NCBI RefSeq assembly: GCF_015207005.2 | Contig: NZ_JADEXS020000001.1 | Span: forward strand, 3,906,001 to 3,970,000 | Direction: 5' to 3' | From: Desmonostoc muscorum LEGE 12446 | Lineage (GTDB): Bacteria; Cyanobacteriota; Cyanobacteriia; Cyanobacteriales; Nostocaceae | DNA: 64,000 bases | Shown here: positions 38,820 through 48,935 of the stretch, one piece after another | Position numbering within the stretch: position 1 is the stretch's first letter | Layout of the letters: each line of letters opens with the position of its first letter | Translations under genes and position numbers: made by a program | Notes under the pieces: model-generated | What the model saw: the letters and a program-made list of their open reading frames with translations, nothing else | Database searches by the model: none | What the model was told of the DNA's origin: nothing

Positions 38820-39254
38820 TTACTGACTTACAAGTTGCTCTTGTGATTCCTGTTTGATTGCTGACCCTTGAGTTCCCAGTTGAATCAGTTCAATTTTATA
38901 CCCATCTGGATCTTCCACAAAAGCGATAACTGTCGAACCATGATTCATTGGTCCTGGTTCTCGCACGATTTTACCGCCCTGATTGCGGATTTCTTCACAC
39001 GTAGTGTAAATATCATCAACCCCAAGGGCAATGTGACCGTAACCATTACCCAATTCGTACTTTTCTACTCCCCAATTGTAAGTTAATTCAATGACTGTAT
39101 TATCGCTTTCATCACCATAGCCCACAAAAGCTAGGGTAAATTCTCCTCCTGGATAATCTTTTCGTCGCAATAATTTCATACCCAGAACTTCACAGTAAAA
39201 CTTCAAGGACTCTTCAAGGTTGCCTACCCGCAGCATTGTATGTAATAAACGCAT
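38820..39254 (-). CDS. gloA: Lactoylglutathione lyase (glyoxalase I)
   Basis: Metal-dependent isomerase that converts the methylglyoxal-glutathione adduct to lactoylglutathione. 144 residues with two VOC modules, [20 protein letters not shown] at the start, [37 protein letters not shown] and [14 protein letters not shown]. The four metal ligands of the family are all visible (His 5, Glu of VIELTYN, His of GHIALGV, Glu of KIELIQ). The length matches bacterial GloA of the short, Ni/Co type. The C-terminal tail is polar and probably unstructured. Confidence 0.93.
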   Translation of the reverse strand: MRLLHTMLRVGNLEESLKFYCEVLGMKLLRRKDYPGGEFTLAFVGYGDESDNTVIELTYNWGVEKYELGNGYGHIALGVDDIYTTCEEIRNQGGKIVREPGPMNHGSTVIAFVEDPDGYKIELIQLGTQGSAIKQESQEQLVSQ

Positions 39255-39419
39255 ATTGACCTTTGGTTACTTACTTAATTCTTATATTTTATATAGTAAT
39301 CCGCTTTGATTTTTGAACTGATTTGCTCTTAGCAGGAAGTAGGGAGTAGATAGTAAGGAATAGGCAATCAGCGTTTTTGAGTTGAGAGCGAGTTTTTTTT
39401 ACGTAATCAAATACGAGTC

Positions 39420-39492
39420 CAATACTGTTCGCTTAAGGTTTTTTGATGAAAATTCTAAATCACAAAGACGCGATAAATCGCCGTCTCTACAA
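39420..39492. repeat. Partial family B MITE (one end only)
   Basis: The left end CAATACTGTTCGCTTAAGG is followed by TTTTTTGATGAAAATTCTA and a core CGATAAATCGCCGTCTCTAC. This is the same order as the right half of 35554-35690 read in reverse. The opposite end is not found. Confidence 0.7.
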
Positions 39493-39495
39493 TAA

Positions 39496-39663
39496 TTAAT
39501 CCTTAATGTCTTGTATCAAAGCAGCTTTGGCTTTAATATCGGGAGTCAGTGTTGGTTTAGGAGTTTGGTTGAAAACTGAACTAACGAAACTTAAAACAAA
39601 AAATATAGTGAAAATTAGCAGCTTGAATTTGCTGCGAGAAGTTAAATTAAAATGATTCTTCAT
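39496..39663 (-). CDS. Doubtful small membrane or exported peptide
   Basis: 55 codons from the ATG at 39663 (MKNHFNLTSRSKFKLLIFTI), with a hydrophobic segment LLIFTIFFVLSFVSSVF that looks like a signal peptide, then TPKPTLTPDIKAKAALIQDI. The stop lies 3 bases from the partial MITE, so the gene may have lost its 3' end to that insertion. No ribosome site is evident. It could be a chance frame. Confidence 0.3.
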   Translation of the reverse strand: MKNHFNLTSRSKFKLLIFTIFFVLSFVSSVFNQTPKPTLTPDIKAKAALIQDIKD

Positions 39664-39737
39664 CTGTTTATAAGTTTTTTGTTGAAGTATTATATCTTGC
39701 ACGAGTATTATTTAATTTCCTGTTACATACAGCAGAA

Positions 39738-39782
39738 TTTAGGAGTCAGGAGTCAGAATTCAGGAGTCAGAATTCAGAATGA
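39738..39782. repeat. Short repeats of AATTCAG / GGAGTCA type
   Basis: Alternating AGGAGTCAG and AATTCAG units, the same class as the repeats flanking 44640-44800. Confidence 0.7.
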
Positions 39783-39999
39783 GAATAGGCTCTGAGCCTA
39801 GCTACCAGACTTAGATGCTGTACTTCATTAACATGAAATCTGCTGTAAGTAAATCCAGCTTACAAAAGTTCCAGAATCCGATCAATTCTCCTGTCAGTTG
39901 ACTCCAACTGTGGAAATCTTCTTTAATGTCAGCCGAGAAAGTCTGTTAACCGCCTATGCTAACGATTGGGTTAGGCCACTGGACTATATGCGTAAGTAA

Positions 40000-41314
<1,315 letters not shown>

Positions 41315-41316
<2 letters not shown>

Positions 41317-41443
41317 GGACTGGGGACTGGGGACTGGGGACTGGGGACTGGGGACTGGGGACTGGGGATTAGGTAAGAAACTATTCCCCATGCCCCATGC
41401 CCCATGCCCTATGCCCCATGCCCCATACCCCATACCCAATTAC
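41315..41443. repeat. STRR block between eno and argC
   Basis: GGGGACT heptamers (about seven) are followed by CCCCATGC-type octamers and heptamers. The two genes converge on this block, so it may also serve as the terminator region. Confidence 0.88.
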
Positions 41444-42498
41444 GGATAAAACCCCAACTTCGGCAACCCCAAGGTTTCATCCCAGCCCATCATCAGGTTT
41501 AAACACTGAATCGCTTGACCCGCTTGCCCTTTAATCAGGTTGTCAATTGCTGACATGACAATCACGCGACCTGTGCGCGGGTCAACTTCTACACCGATGT
41601 AACAAAGATTGCTGCCGTTCGCCCATTTTGTTTGGGGATAAACGCCGCTACCGCAGACTTTTATCCAAGGAGAATTGCGGTAGAAGGCTGAGAAAATTGT
41701 AAGCAAATCATCTCCCACAAGACCGGGGTCGCGCATTGTGGCGTATACGGTTGCTAAAATACCGCGTACCATTGGGATGAGGTGTGGTGTAAATTGGATC
41801 GTCAGTTCGTGACCAGCTAAATCACTGCAAATTTGCTCAATTTCTGGGGTATCACGGTGACGGCCAACACTATAAGGTGCTATGGAGTTGTCTGCTTCAG
41901 CTAGTAATAAGTTAGTTTTGGGTTGCCGTCCGCTGCCGGATGTGCCAGACTTGGCATCGATAATAGCTGTTTCTGGGACAATTAAACCTTGCTTTAACAG
42001 TGGCGAAAGTGCAAGCAGACTCGCAGTGGGATAGCAACCAGGACAGCCAATGAGTTGAGCTTCGGTAATGCGATCGCGGTAAAGTTCTGGTAATCCATAA
42101 ACAGCTGTTGCAGCAGTAGAGCGATCGCTTCTCTCAATACCATACCAGGTTGTATAAGTTGCCAAATCACTGAACCGATAGTCTGCACTTAGATCCAGTA
42201 CTTTACATCCTTTTTCCAACAGTGTGGGCGCGATTTGCCAAGCCAGACCATCTGGTAAAGACAGGAAAACTACTTCACAGCGGTTAGCAATTATCTCTGG
42301 TTCTACCGCCTCTATTGGCAGATTAGCTGCATGAGTCAAGTGCGGGTAAAGATCCCCCAGGGATTTGCCGATGCTGTTCTCACCACCTAAATAAACCAGT
42401 TCGACTTCTGGATGATCCATCAGTAGTCGTACTAACTGTACTCCGCCATAGCCCGACGCGCCAACAATCCCAACGGGTACGCGTCTAAATTTGCCCAT
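41440..42498 (-). CDS. argC: N-acetyl-gamma-glutamyl-phosphate reductase
   Basis: Third enzyme of arginine synthesis, reducing N-acetylglutamyl phosphate with NADPH. 352 residues. The NADP loop [17 protein letters not shown] is near the N-terminus, the catalytic Cys is in [13 protein letters not shown] (near residue 154), and the C-terminal [15 protein letters not shown] holds the conserved His. Type 1 ArgC by length. The ATG at 42498 fits the family. The stop overlaps the edge of the repeat block. Confidence 0.95.
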   Translation of the reverse strand: MGKFRRVPVGIVGASGYGGVQLVRLLMDHPEVELVYLGGENSIGKSLGDLYPHLTHAANLPIEAVEPEIIANRCEVVFLSLPDGLAWQIAPTLLEKGCKVLDLSADYRFSDLATYTTWYGIERSDRSTAATAVYGLPELYRDRITEAQLIGCPGCYPTASLLALSPLLKQGLIVPETAIIDAKSGTSGSGRQPKTNLLLAEADNSIAPYSVGRHRDTPEIEQICSDLAGHELTIQFTPHLIPMVRGILATVYATMRDPGLVGDDLLTIFSAFYRNSPWIKVCGSGVYPQTKWANGSNLCYIGVEVDPRTGRVIVMSAIDNLIKGQAGQAIQCLNLMMGWDETLGLPKLGFYP

Positions 42499-42846
42499 GA
42501 TCCCAAATCCTTATCCCATGAATGGTTAATTCGTTCCCAGCTATCAACATATCAGCCACCAGACGCAGAGCGTACAAAACGCCGCATCTCGCCTCGACTT
42601 TGTTTCGGCGAGATGAAGGAGATAGGGAAGATGAGGGAGTAGGGGGAGATGAGGAAGAAAATACTTCTTTATCTCCCTCATCCCCCTCATCCCCCGCGTC
42701 CCCATATCCCCGCGTCCCCCATAGTGGCAGAAATTTTTGCCATGTTATCAAATCATTGCTAGTCTACTTCTCTGGCAGATAAAGGAGCTACAATCTAAAA
42801 GAAGAAATTGTTAAAAAAATTTACGTTGGTAGCTGGAAATCTCTCT
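42499..42846. other. Intergenic region between divergent argC and ribBA
   Basis: Contains a 9-bp hairpin CATCTCGCC/GGCGAGATG at 42585-42615, then GAGATGAGG-type nonamers and their complements (about 42615-42722). No FMN riboswitch was recognised. The ribBA frame is open from 42808. Confidence 0.55.
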
Positions 42847-44520
42847 GTGTCACAGCCTAAGACTACCCAAGTTTCTCAATTTGATCCAATTGATGCCGCC
42901 TTGGCAGACCTAAAAGCTGGTCGTGTCATTGTCGTGGTAGATGATGAAAATAGGGAAAATGAAGGCGACTTGATTTGCGCTGCCCAATTTGCCACACCGG
43001 ACATGATTAATTTTATGGCGGTGGAAGCTAGAGGGCTGATTTGTTTGGCAATGACAGGCGATCGCCTAGACGAATTAGACTTACCTTTAATGGTAAGCAA
43101 TATTACAGATACTAACCAAACCGCCTTCACCGTCAGTATTGACGCCGGTCCAGATTTGGGCGTGACTACAGGCATCTCAGCCGAAGACCGCGCCCGCACT
43201 ATCCAGGTTACTCTCAATCCGGCGACAAAACCCACTGATTTACGTCGTCCTGGACACATTTTTCCGATTCGGGCTAAGGCTGGAGGCGTACTCAAACGCG
43301 CAGGACACACAGAAGCCGCTGTGGACTTAGCTAGGTTAGCAGGGTTATACCCAGCTGGGGTAATTTGTGAAATTCAAAACCCTGATGGCTCGATGGCGCG
43401 GTTACAGCAGTTAATTGAATATGCTAGACATCACAATTTAAAAATTATCAGTATTGCAGATTTAATTAGTTATCGCCTCAAGTATGATCGCCTGGTGTAT
43501 CGTGAGGTCATTACTAAGCTACCTAGTCAGTTCGGTCAGTTTGAAATTTACGCCTACCGCCACACCTTGGACAACACAGAACACGTTGCAATTGTCAAGG
43601 GCGATCCAGCTAATTTCAAAGATGAGCCGGTGATGGTACGGATGCACTCAGAATGCTTAACTGGTGATGCTTTGGGTTCTTTGCGCTGCGACTGTCGGAT
43701 GCAGTTACAAGCAGCACTGAAAATGATTGAGACTGCTGGTCAAGGTGTCGTTGTATACCTACGCCAAGAAGGACGGGGAATCGGCTTGATTAATAAGCTG
43801 AAAGCCTACTCGTTGCAAGATATGGGACTCGATACAGTAGAAGCCAACGAGCGTTTGGGATTTCCTGCTGACTTGCGAGACTACGGAATGGGGGCGCAAA
43901 TGCTCATGGATTTGGGTATAAAAAAGATACGCCTAATTACTAATAATCCCCGTAAAATTGCTGGAGTCAAGGGCTATGGATTGGAAGTAGTCGATCGCGT
44001 ACCATTATTAATTGAAGCGAATGACTACAATTCTTATTACCTAGCAACAAAGGCTAAAAAGCTGGGTCACATGTTGTTACAGACTTATCTGGTAACAGTG
44101 GCAATTCACTGGCAAGATGACCCACAGTTGGTGACAAAACGCTATGAACGCCTAGAGAAACTGCGACATTTAGCGAGAACCCACGATCTATTATTGCAGG
44201 AAGAAGCGCGTCCGTTGGCGATCGCCCTATTTGACGAGCCATCTCTAACAATACACTTAGGTTTCGACCAGCCAAAAGTTGCTAGCTGTGATTGGTATCG
44301 CCAAAGCGGCCATCCTTACCTGCAAGCAATCTTCCAGATTCTAGATGAACTCGCAACATTACCGTACATCCAGAAAATAGAATTTCTGATTTCTTCTGGT
44401 TGCGATCCTTTGAGCAATTTACAAGTTCAACTAGATCGGCAGATGTTCTTGGATGGTACACTGCCTTCATCGATTAGCGATCGCTTGGAAACACAGCAAA
44501 TTTATAGCTTTAGCAAATAG
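42847..44520 (+). CDS. ribBA: Bifunctional 3,4-dihydroxy-2-butanone-4-phosphate synthase / GTP cyclohydrolase II with C-terminal extension
   Basis: Supplies both starting compounds of riboflavin. The RibB half (residues about 15-215) has [14 protein letters not shown] and [21 protein letters not shown]. The RibA half (about 220-415) has the zinc-site cysteines in [17 protein letters not shown] and the [15 protein letters not shown] and TNNPRKI motifs. A further roughly 140 residues (after [12 protein letters not shown]) form an extension not needed for either activity, ending [11 protein letters not shown] at 42847 gives 557 residues; TTG at 42808 would add 13. Both active sites look complete. 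A clear terminator follows. Confidence 0.93.
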   Translation: MSQPKTTQVSQFDPIDAALADLKAGRVIVVVDDENRENEGDLICAAQFATPDMINFMAVEARGLICLAMTGDRLDELDLPLMVSNITDTNQTAFTVSIDAGPDLGVTTGISAEDRARTIQVTLNPATKPTDLRRPGHIFPIRAKAGGVLKRAGHTEAAVDLARLAGLYPAGVICEIQNPDGSMARLQQLIEYARHHNLKIISIADLISYRLKYDRLVYREVITKLPSQFGQFEIYAYRHTLDNTEHVAIVKGDPANFKDEPVMVRMHSECLTGDALGSLRCDCRMQLQAALKMIETAGQGVVVYLRQEGRGIGLINKLKAYSLQDMGLDTVEANERLGFPADLRDYGMGAQMLMDLGIKKIRLITNNPRKIAGVKGYGLEVVDRVPLLIEANDYNSYYLATKAKKLGHMLLQTYLVTVAIHWQDDPQLVTKRYERLEKLRHLARTHDLLLQEEARPLAIALFDEPSLTIHLGFDQPKVASCDWYRQSGHPYLQAIFQILDELATLPYIQKIEFLISSGCDPLSNLQVQLDRQMFLDGTLPSSISDRLETQQIYSFSK

Positions 44521-44568
44521 GGACAAATTATGTCCTGATAATCGCAGCATTTATCTAAACTTGTTATC

Positions 44569-44601
44569 TAGCTCTAGCCCTTTAGCTAGAGCTATTTGTT
44601 T
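44569..44601 (+). terminator. Rho-independent terminator after ribBA
   Basis: 10-bp perfect stem TAGCTCTAGC/GCTAGAGCTA, 6-base loop, then TTTGTTT, about 50 bases after the stop. Confidence 0.85.
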
Positions 44602-44625
44602 ATTATGCCTGTATGCTTAAAAGAG

Positions 44626-44797
44626 AAGTCAGAATTCAGAATTCAGAATTCAGAATGCAATCGGTGGGAGATTTAGACTCGCCACTTAAAAGCACCACCA
44701 AATTTTAAATTTAGCCAGGGACTTTAACCGATTTATTCATTCACTACTCAGACTCAAATTCATTCTGAATTCTGAATTCTGACTCCTGAATTCTGTT
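44626..44797. repeat. Inverted pair of AATTCAG repeat arrays
   Basis: Four ATTCAGA-type heptamers at 44630-44657 face three complementary units (TTCTGAATTCTGAATTCTGA) at about 44762-44785, about 110 bases apart. They lie just upstream of the AAA/TOPRIM cassette. Confidence 0.75.
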
Positions 44798-44821
44798 TGA
44801 TAACTAATTAAGATTACAGTT

Positions 44822-46117
44822 ATGCTTATTGAATTCAGTGTAGAAAATTATCGTTCGATACAGGAAAGGCAAACATTAAGTATGGTGGCATCTGAAGATG
44901 AAAAGATGCTAGACACTAATAGTTTTATGATGCCAAATACTGATAACCTACACTTACTGACCAGTGCTGTAATTTATGGACCTAACGCTTCAGGTAAAAG
45001 CAATTTGCTGCGGGCTATGCAAACGCTAAGAAGCCTAGTAATTAACTCGGCTACCAGAATGCAACTTGGTGACAATTTACCTATTGAACCATTTCGACTA
45101 AATAGCCAATCAGCAAAAAATCCTACTAATTTTGAAGTAATTTTTATTCATAAAGGTACTCGTTATGAATATGGAATTTCTTTAAATCGAGAACGGGTAT
45201 ATGAAGAGTGGTTAATTGCTTACCCAAATGAACACCAACAACATTGGTTTTCTCGTCAATACATACCAGATAATCCCAGATTTCAAACAGATGAAGGATA
45301 TAAATGGTCTTTTGGCAAAGGATTAAAGGGAGAAAAATTACGTATAAAAAAGTTTGTGCGTTCTAACTCTTTATTTTTATCTCATGCAGCACAAAATAAT
45401 CATCCTCAGCTAACAGACATATTTGAATGGTTTCAGGATGAAATAAATATTCTCAGTCCAAGTTCTCATGCAATCGAATTTACTCTTAGCATATTTGATG
45501 AGGATCATAGTTTTCAAGAAAGAGTTGCTAAATTGCTAAATCAAGCAGATATTGGTATTTCCGGAATTAAAATAGAACAAAAAGCTATACCTGAGGGACT
45601 ATTATCTTACTTTAACCAATTTATTAAACAGGAAATTGAACAGCTAGAGAGAAACATTATTGATGATATCCAAAAAGTAGATGTAATAACTCTTCATAAA
45701 ATGAATGATTGCGATCGAGAAATAAAATTCAACATGGATGATGAATCAGATGGGACACAACGTTTATTTGAAATGGCTGGGCTTTGGCTGTATGTATTAC
45801 AATATGGAACAGTCCTTTTGGTAGATGAATTAGATAGAAGTTTACATTCAGTGCTTTCCAAAGCATTAGTTAAGATGTTTAACGATCCAGAAATTAATAA
45901 AAATAATGCTCAGTTAATATTTACAACTCATGACACCATACTTTTAGATGCAGAAATGCTACGGCGAGATCAAGTGTGGTTTACTGAAAAAGAGAAAAGT
46001 ATGACCAAACTATATTCATTGTCAGACTTTCAACCTCGTGAAGACGAATCACTACAAAAAGGTTATCTACGGGGCAGGTATGGTGGAATTCCTTTTATTA
46101 ATGGGCTAAGTATCTAA
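44822..46117 (+). CDS. AAA-family ATPase (RloA / AbiLi-like)
   Basis: 431-residue ABC-type AAA ATPase of the AAA_15/AAA_21 class. It starts MLIEFSVENYRSIQERQTLS, with Walker A YGPNASGKSNLLRAM (about residues 53-67), Walker B LLVDELDRSLHSVLSKAL (about 338-355) and a switch LIFTTHDTILLDAEMLRRDQ. The middle region holds long helices. Proteins of this type pair with a TOPRIM nuclease partner in OLD, PARIS, AbiL and RloAB-like systems. The partner gene starts 5 bases after this stop. Base composition looks more AT-rich than the flanking housekeeping genes, which fits transfer. A role in phage defence is inferred from architecture. Confidence 0.82.
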   Translation: MLIEFSVENYRSIQERQTLSMVASEDEKMLDTNSFMMPNTDNLHLLTSAVIYGPNASGKSNLLRAMQTLRSLVINSATRMQLGDNLPIEPFRLNSQSAKNPTNFEVIFIHKGTRYEYGISLNRERVYEEWLIAYPNEHQQHWFSRQYIPDNPRFQTDEGYKWSFGKGLKGEKLRIKKFVRSNSLFLSHAAQNNHPQLTDIFEWFQDEINILSPSSHAIEFTLSIFDEDHSFQERVAKLLNQADIGISGIKIEQKAIPEGLLSYFNQFIKQEIEQLERNIIDDIQKVDVITLHKMNDCDREIKFNMDDESDGTQRLFEMAGLWLYVLQYGTVLLVDELDRSLHSVLSKALVKMFNDPEINKNNAQLIFTTHDTILLDAEMLRRDQVWFTEKEKSMTKLYSLSDFQPREDESLQKGYLRGRYGGIPFINGLSI

Positions 46118-46122
46118 CGACT

Positions 46123-46764
46123 ATGCCAAAAGGAAAATCTACTAATGATTTAAGACGACGTTCAGGGAATAAAAAATCTAGAGATAACTTTTTAATTGTA
46201 GTGGAAGGACAAGAGACAGAATATAACTATTTTAATGCTTTAAAACAGGACTTAAAGTTATCTACAACAGACATTAGAATAGTTTCTGCTTCCGGTGGTG
46301 ACCCTCTCAAAATTATAGATAAAACTTGTAGCTTAGTTCAAGAAAATAAACTAGAGTTTGATCGAGTTTTTTGTGTATTTGATGATGATAATAAAATTGA
46401 AAAATTTCAGCAGGCACTTTTAAAAGGTAAGAACAATCATGTTGTCTGTATAACATCAATTCCTTGCTTTGAATTTTGGTTTTTACTTCATTATGCCTAT
46501 ACAACGGCTCCTTTTAATAACTATAAGGAATTATGTCCAAAACTAGAGACAGAAATGAGAAAAGCAGGCCTTTTGAAAACAACAGAAATTTATGATAAAA
46601 GTGATGTTAAACTTTATCAAAAACTTCAACCAAAAATAGAGAATGCGCTTACTAATACTGTGAAATTAGAACAAGAGCATCCTAATGAAGACGGCTGCAC
46701 TAACCCATCAACTAAAGTACATATTTTAGTTCAAAACCTCAAAGACCAAAAAGAATTTAAATGA
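46123..46764 (+). CDS. RloB-like protein with TOPRIM-type motifs (AbiLii-like)
   Basis: 213 residues. A basic N-terminus (residues 1-22) precedes a TOPRIM-like strand FLIVVEGQETEYNYF with the acidic Glu at 28. The second motif is FCVFDDDNK (Asp 87-89), and VVCITSIPCFEFWFLLHY near residue 110 is typical of RloB-family proteins. TOPRIM folds of this kind act as metal-dependent nucleases in defence ATPase pairs. It is translationally close to the AAA gene (5-base gap), so one operon. Nuclease activity is inferred, not shown. Confidence 0.8.
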   Translation: MPKGKSTNDLRRRSGNKKSRDNFLIVVEGQETEYNYFNALKQDLKLSTTDIRIVSASGGDPLKIIDKTCSLVQENKLEFDRVFCVFDDDNKIEKFQQALLKGKNNHVVCITSIPCFEFWFLLHYAYTTAPFNNYKELCPKLETEMRKAGLLKTTEIYDKSDVKLYQKLQPKIENALTNTVKLEQEHPNEDGCTNPSTKVHILVQNLKDQKEFK

Positions 46765-46773
46765 CTTGCTAAA

Positions 46774-47652
46774 TTATCTCTGTGTCCGATAAATTGGTCT
46801 GACTTGACGGTAAATCTTTAGTAATTCTAAAAATTTATTCCCATCAAAATTTATCGGGTCAACTTTTTTAGCAGAACGGTCTACTAATTTGTGAGTAGTG
46901 ATGCGATCTTCTGGAACTTGACTTTGAGCAATTAACCAAGCAAGAGAATTATATTGAGCTTCCGTATAGCCGCTATGGGTTTCTTGACTGTTACTGTCAT
47001 AACTATCTGGTGGTGTTTCTAAAGAAACGTGATAAGCAAAATTATTTACAGACGGGGGCAAATTTGGATTAGTCTGCACAGTTTCCAAACCCTGGAAACC
47101 CTCAAATACTGAGTTACCTGCACCAAAAGCTCGCTTGTCTGGCGGTACTAGATAAACCACTGTCCCGTCTAGCTTAATTAAAGCGTGGTAACTTGCTTGC
47201 ACATTTTCATCAGTATGAGCGACTTGAAAAAAATTAATTGCGCTAGAAGCAGAATAACCAGTTTCATGGAGGACAATAATTGGTTGGTTGTTGAGAGGTT
47301 TACCATTAGCGTCTGTGGTGTAACGTTCTCCATAGTTACTTGGGTCAACTGAGACAATTTGATAATTAGGTCTGTATTGTGCAAAAGCTTGAGTGGTTGC
47401 GTACCTTGCTACAGGTTGATTAGTCTTGACTGGAGACTTGACAACATCTTGAGATTTCTGCTTTGGTTGTTTGGCTGATTGGAATTGCGCCTGTGGATAT
47501 TGACTCCAGGCTGTAATCTCTGGTTTTGATGTATTAGATGTAGTTGTATTATTCTGTACTTGTGTTCCTCGTCCAATAAGCAGCACTATAATTAGAGCGG
47601 CGAACATCAGCGAAATTAGCATTACTCTAGTCGCCCAGTCTGTAAACCTCAT
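46774..47652 (-). CDS. N-acetylmuramoyl-L-alanine amidase (Amidase_2/PGRP fold), membrane-anchored
   Basis: 292-residue cell-wall hydrolase. An N-terminal membrane helix or uncleaved signal (VMLISLMFAALIIVLLIG, about residues 10-27) is followed by a Gln/Lys/Thr-rich linker to residue 100, then the zinc amidase domain: IIVLHETGYSASSAINFF (first zinc His), ASYHALIKLDGTVVYLVP, NFAYHVSLETP and ITTHKLVDRSAKKVDP (third ligand region). It cleaves the bond between muramic acid and the peptide stem. It is convergent with the RloB-like gene, 9 bases apart. Confidence 0.87.
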   Translation of the reverse strand: MRFTDWATRVMLISLMFAALIIVLLIGRGTQVQNNTTTSNTSKPEITAWSQYPQAQFQSAKQPKQKSQDVVKSPVKTNQPVARYATTQAFAQYRPNYQIVSVDPSNYGERYTTDANGKPLNNQPIIVLHETGYSASSAINFFQVAHTDENVQASYHALIKLDGTVVYLVPPDKRAFGAGNSVFEGFQGLETVQTNPNLPPSVNNFAYHVSLETPPDSYDSNSQETHSGYTEAQYNSLAWLIAQSQVPEDRITTHKLVDRSAKKVDPINFDGNKFLELLKIYRQVRPIYRTQR

Positions 47653-47976
47653 TTTTCTTCTTATACTCGTAAAACGCTCGATATTAACTGATACAGGTAA
47701 ATTGGCTTGTCTTTGTGTAGGCTAGTATAGCTAGCTGTGCTACCCTACCGCCTATAGTATCCAAAGAAGAATCGCTATGTACCTTAATTTTAGTGAAAAA
47801 TACGTTACTAGTATATGTTGGAATCCTAAGTAATTGTTATGTAGGCTTCCTCTGTCTATAGAATTATTTAAATACGAGCAAAATCATAGTGCTGTTATTT
47901 TCGCTATTTTTTTGGGAATCCTGTAGTTGTATACCCACTGCATTTGTCACTCCACCAGGTTAGGTAGGCATTATTT
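47653..47976. other. Divergent gap between amidase and methyltransferase genes
   Basis: 320 bases, AT-rich. A degenerate TAGCTAGCTGTGCTACCCTA string (about 47730) resembles the family A palindrome core. No gene recognised. Confidence 0.45.
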
Positions 47977-48618
47977 ATGCAACTCATCACCTCCTTAGAT
48001 ATTAGAAATTCCGAATATTTATCAAAAAATCGGCTTATAAGTTACCACCATCAGTTGCGTCTAATTTTTTCACTGGGTAATCAAGTAAAGAATGTTTTGG
48101 AAATTGGGATTTTTAATTCGCTGTTAACAGACCTTTTAAAGAACAATGGATATAACGTAGCCACTGCTGATGTTGACCCCAACCTCAAGCCAGACATGAT
48201 TTTGGATCTGACCACAGATTTTTCGTTGCCAAAAGATAAATTTGATGCGATTGTTTTGTTTCAAGTGTTGGAACACTTTCCTTATGAACAGTCAGAACAA
48301 GCCTTGAAAAAACTTGCACAAGCAACAAATAAATTTTTGGTGATTTCAATTCCTTATTGCACTCAATACTTGTCATTGCAAATCAAAACTTCCTTCTCAG
48401 GTAGACCAAGGCATTTATTACTCAATGTGCCAAAATTCTGGAGTACAACGCCAGTGTGTGACGAGCATTACTGGGAAATGGGTCTGAAAGGTTATCCCAA
48501 GAAGCGCATTTTAAATTCCGTTGCTGAAGCTGGGTTAACTGTCAAACAAGAATTTATCGATCCCACCTATCCATACCATTATTTTTTGGTGTTAGAAAAA
48601 AATACTCGCAGTAGTTAG
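47977..48618 (+). CDS. SAM-dependent methyltransferase-like protein
   Basis: 213 residues. The Rossmann part begins NVLEIGIFNSLLTDLLKNNG, where the usual GxGxG loop is altered to GIFNS. It continues VATADVDPNLKPDMILDLTT and FDAIVLFQVLEHFPYEQSEQ, the latter a typical post-motif II sequence of methyltransferases acting on sugars or small molecules. The loop change may mean altered SAM binding. The C-terminus has DPTYPYHYFLVLEK. The substrate is unknown and it has no operon partner. Confidence 0.72.
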   Translation: MQLITSLDIRNSEYLSKNRLISYHHQLRLIFSLGNQVKNVLEIGIFNSLLTDLLKNNGYNVATADVDPNLKPDMILDLTTDFSLPKDKFDAIVLFQVLEHFPYEQSEQALKKLAQATNKFLVISIPYCTQYLSLQIKTSFSGRPRHLLLNVPKFWSTTPVCDEHYWEMGLKGYPKKRILNSVAEAGLTVKQEFIDPTYPYHYFLVLEKNTRSS

Positions 48619-48690
48619 GGAGTGGGGAGTGGGGAGTGGGGAGATGAGGGAGATGAGGGAGATGAGGGAGATGAGGGAGATGGAGGAGAA
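48618..48690. repeat. STRR block upstream of htpG (GGGAGTG heptamers then GAGATGAGG nonamers)
   Basis: Three to four GGGAGTG heptamers run into about five GAGATGAGG nonamers. The complementary nonamers, about ten copies, follow htpG at 50998-51086. Confidence 0.88.
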
Positions 48691-48935
48691 TAAGCACTGG
48701 CTCAATGTCCCGCTACCGCTAACAGAATTCAGCAGTCTTGATTGCCTACAAAATTAGGAGTAGGGAAATCCGAATCAGAGAATGGGGGCAAACAATGCTC
48801 AAACAAGGAGCGATCGCTTAAGCTATGCTTTTAAAATCCTAATTGGTATCATGCTCTCTTGTATTCTCCGGGTTTATCCCTGAAAGCAGAGGGCGATATC
48901 ATCATTTCAGATACTAACATCAAAGATTACGAATC

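Noticed and set aside
38605..38826. Plus-strand frame ending in [20 protein letters not shown]
   Set aside because: The first half is heptamer repeat. The last 30 residues look protein-like and may be a gene remnant, but nothing upstream supports a gene.
42499..42846. Possible FMN riboswitch ahead of ribBA
   Set aside because: The region has one 9-bp hairpin and nonamer repeats but none of the conserved RFN boxes.
48741..48935. CIRCE-type heat-shock operator upstream of htpG
   Set aside because: The inverted repeat TTAGCACTC...GAGTGCTAA is absent; only short unrelated matches were seen.
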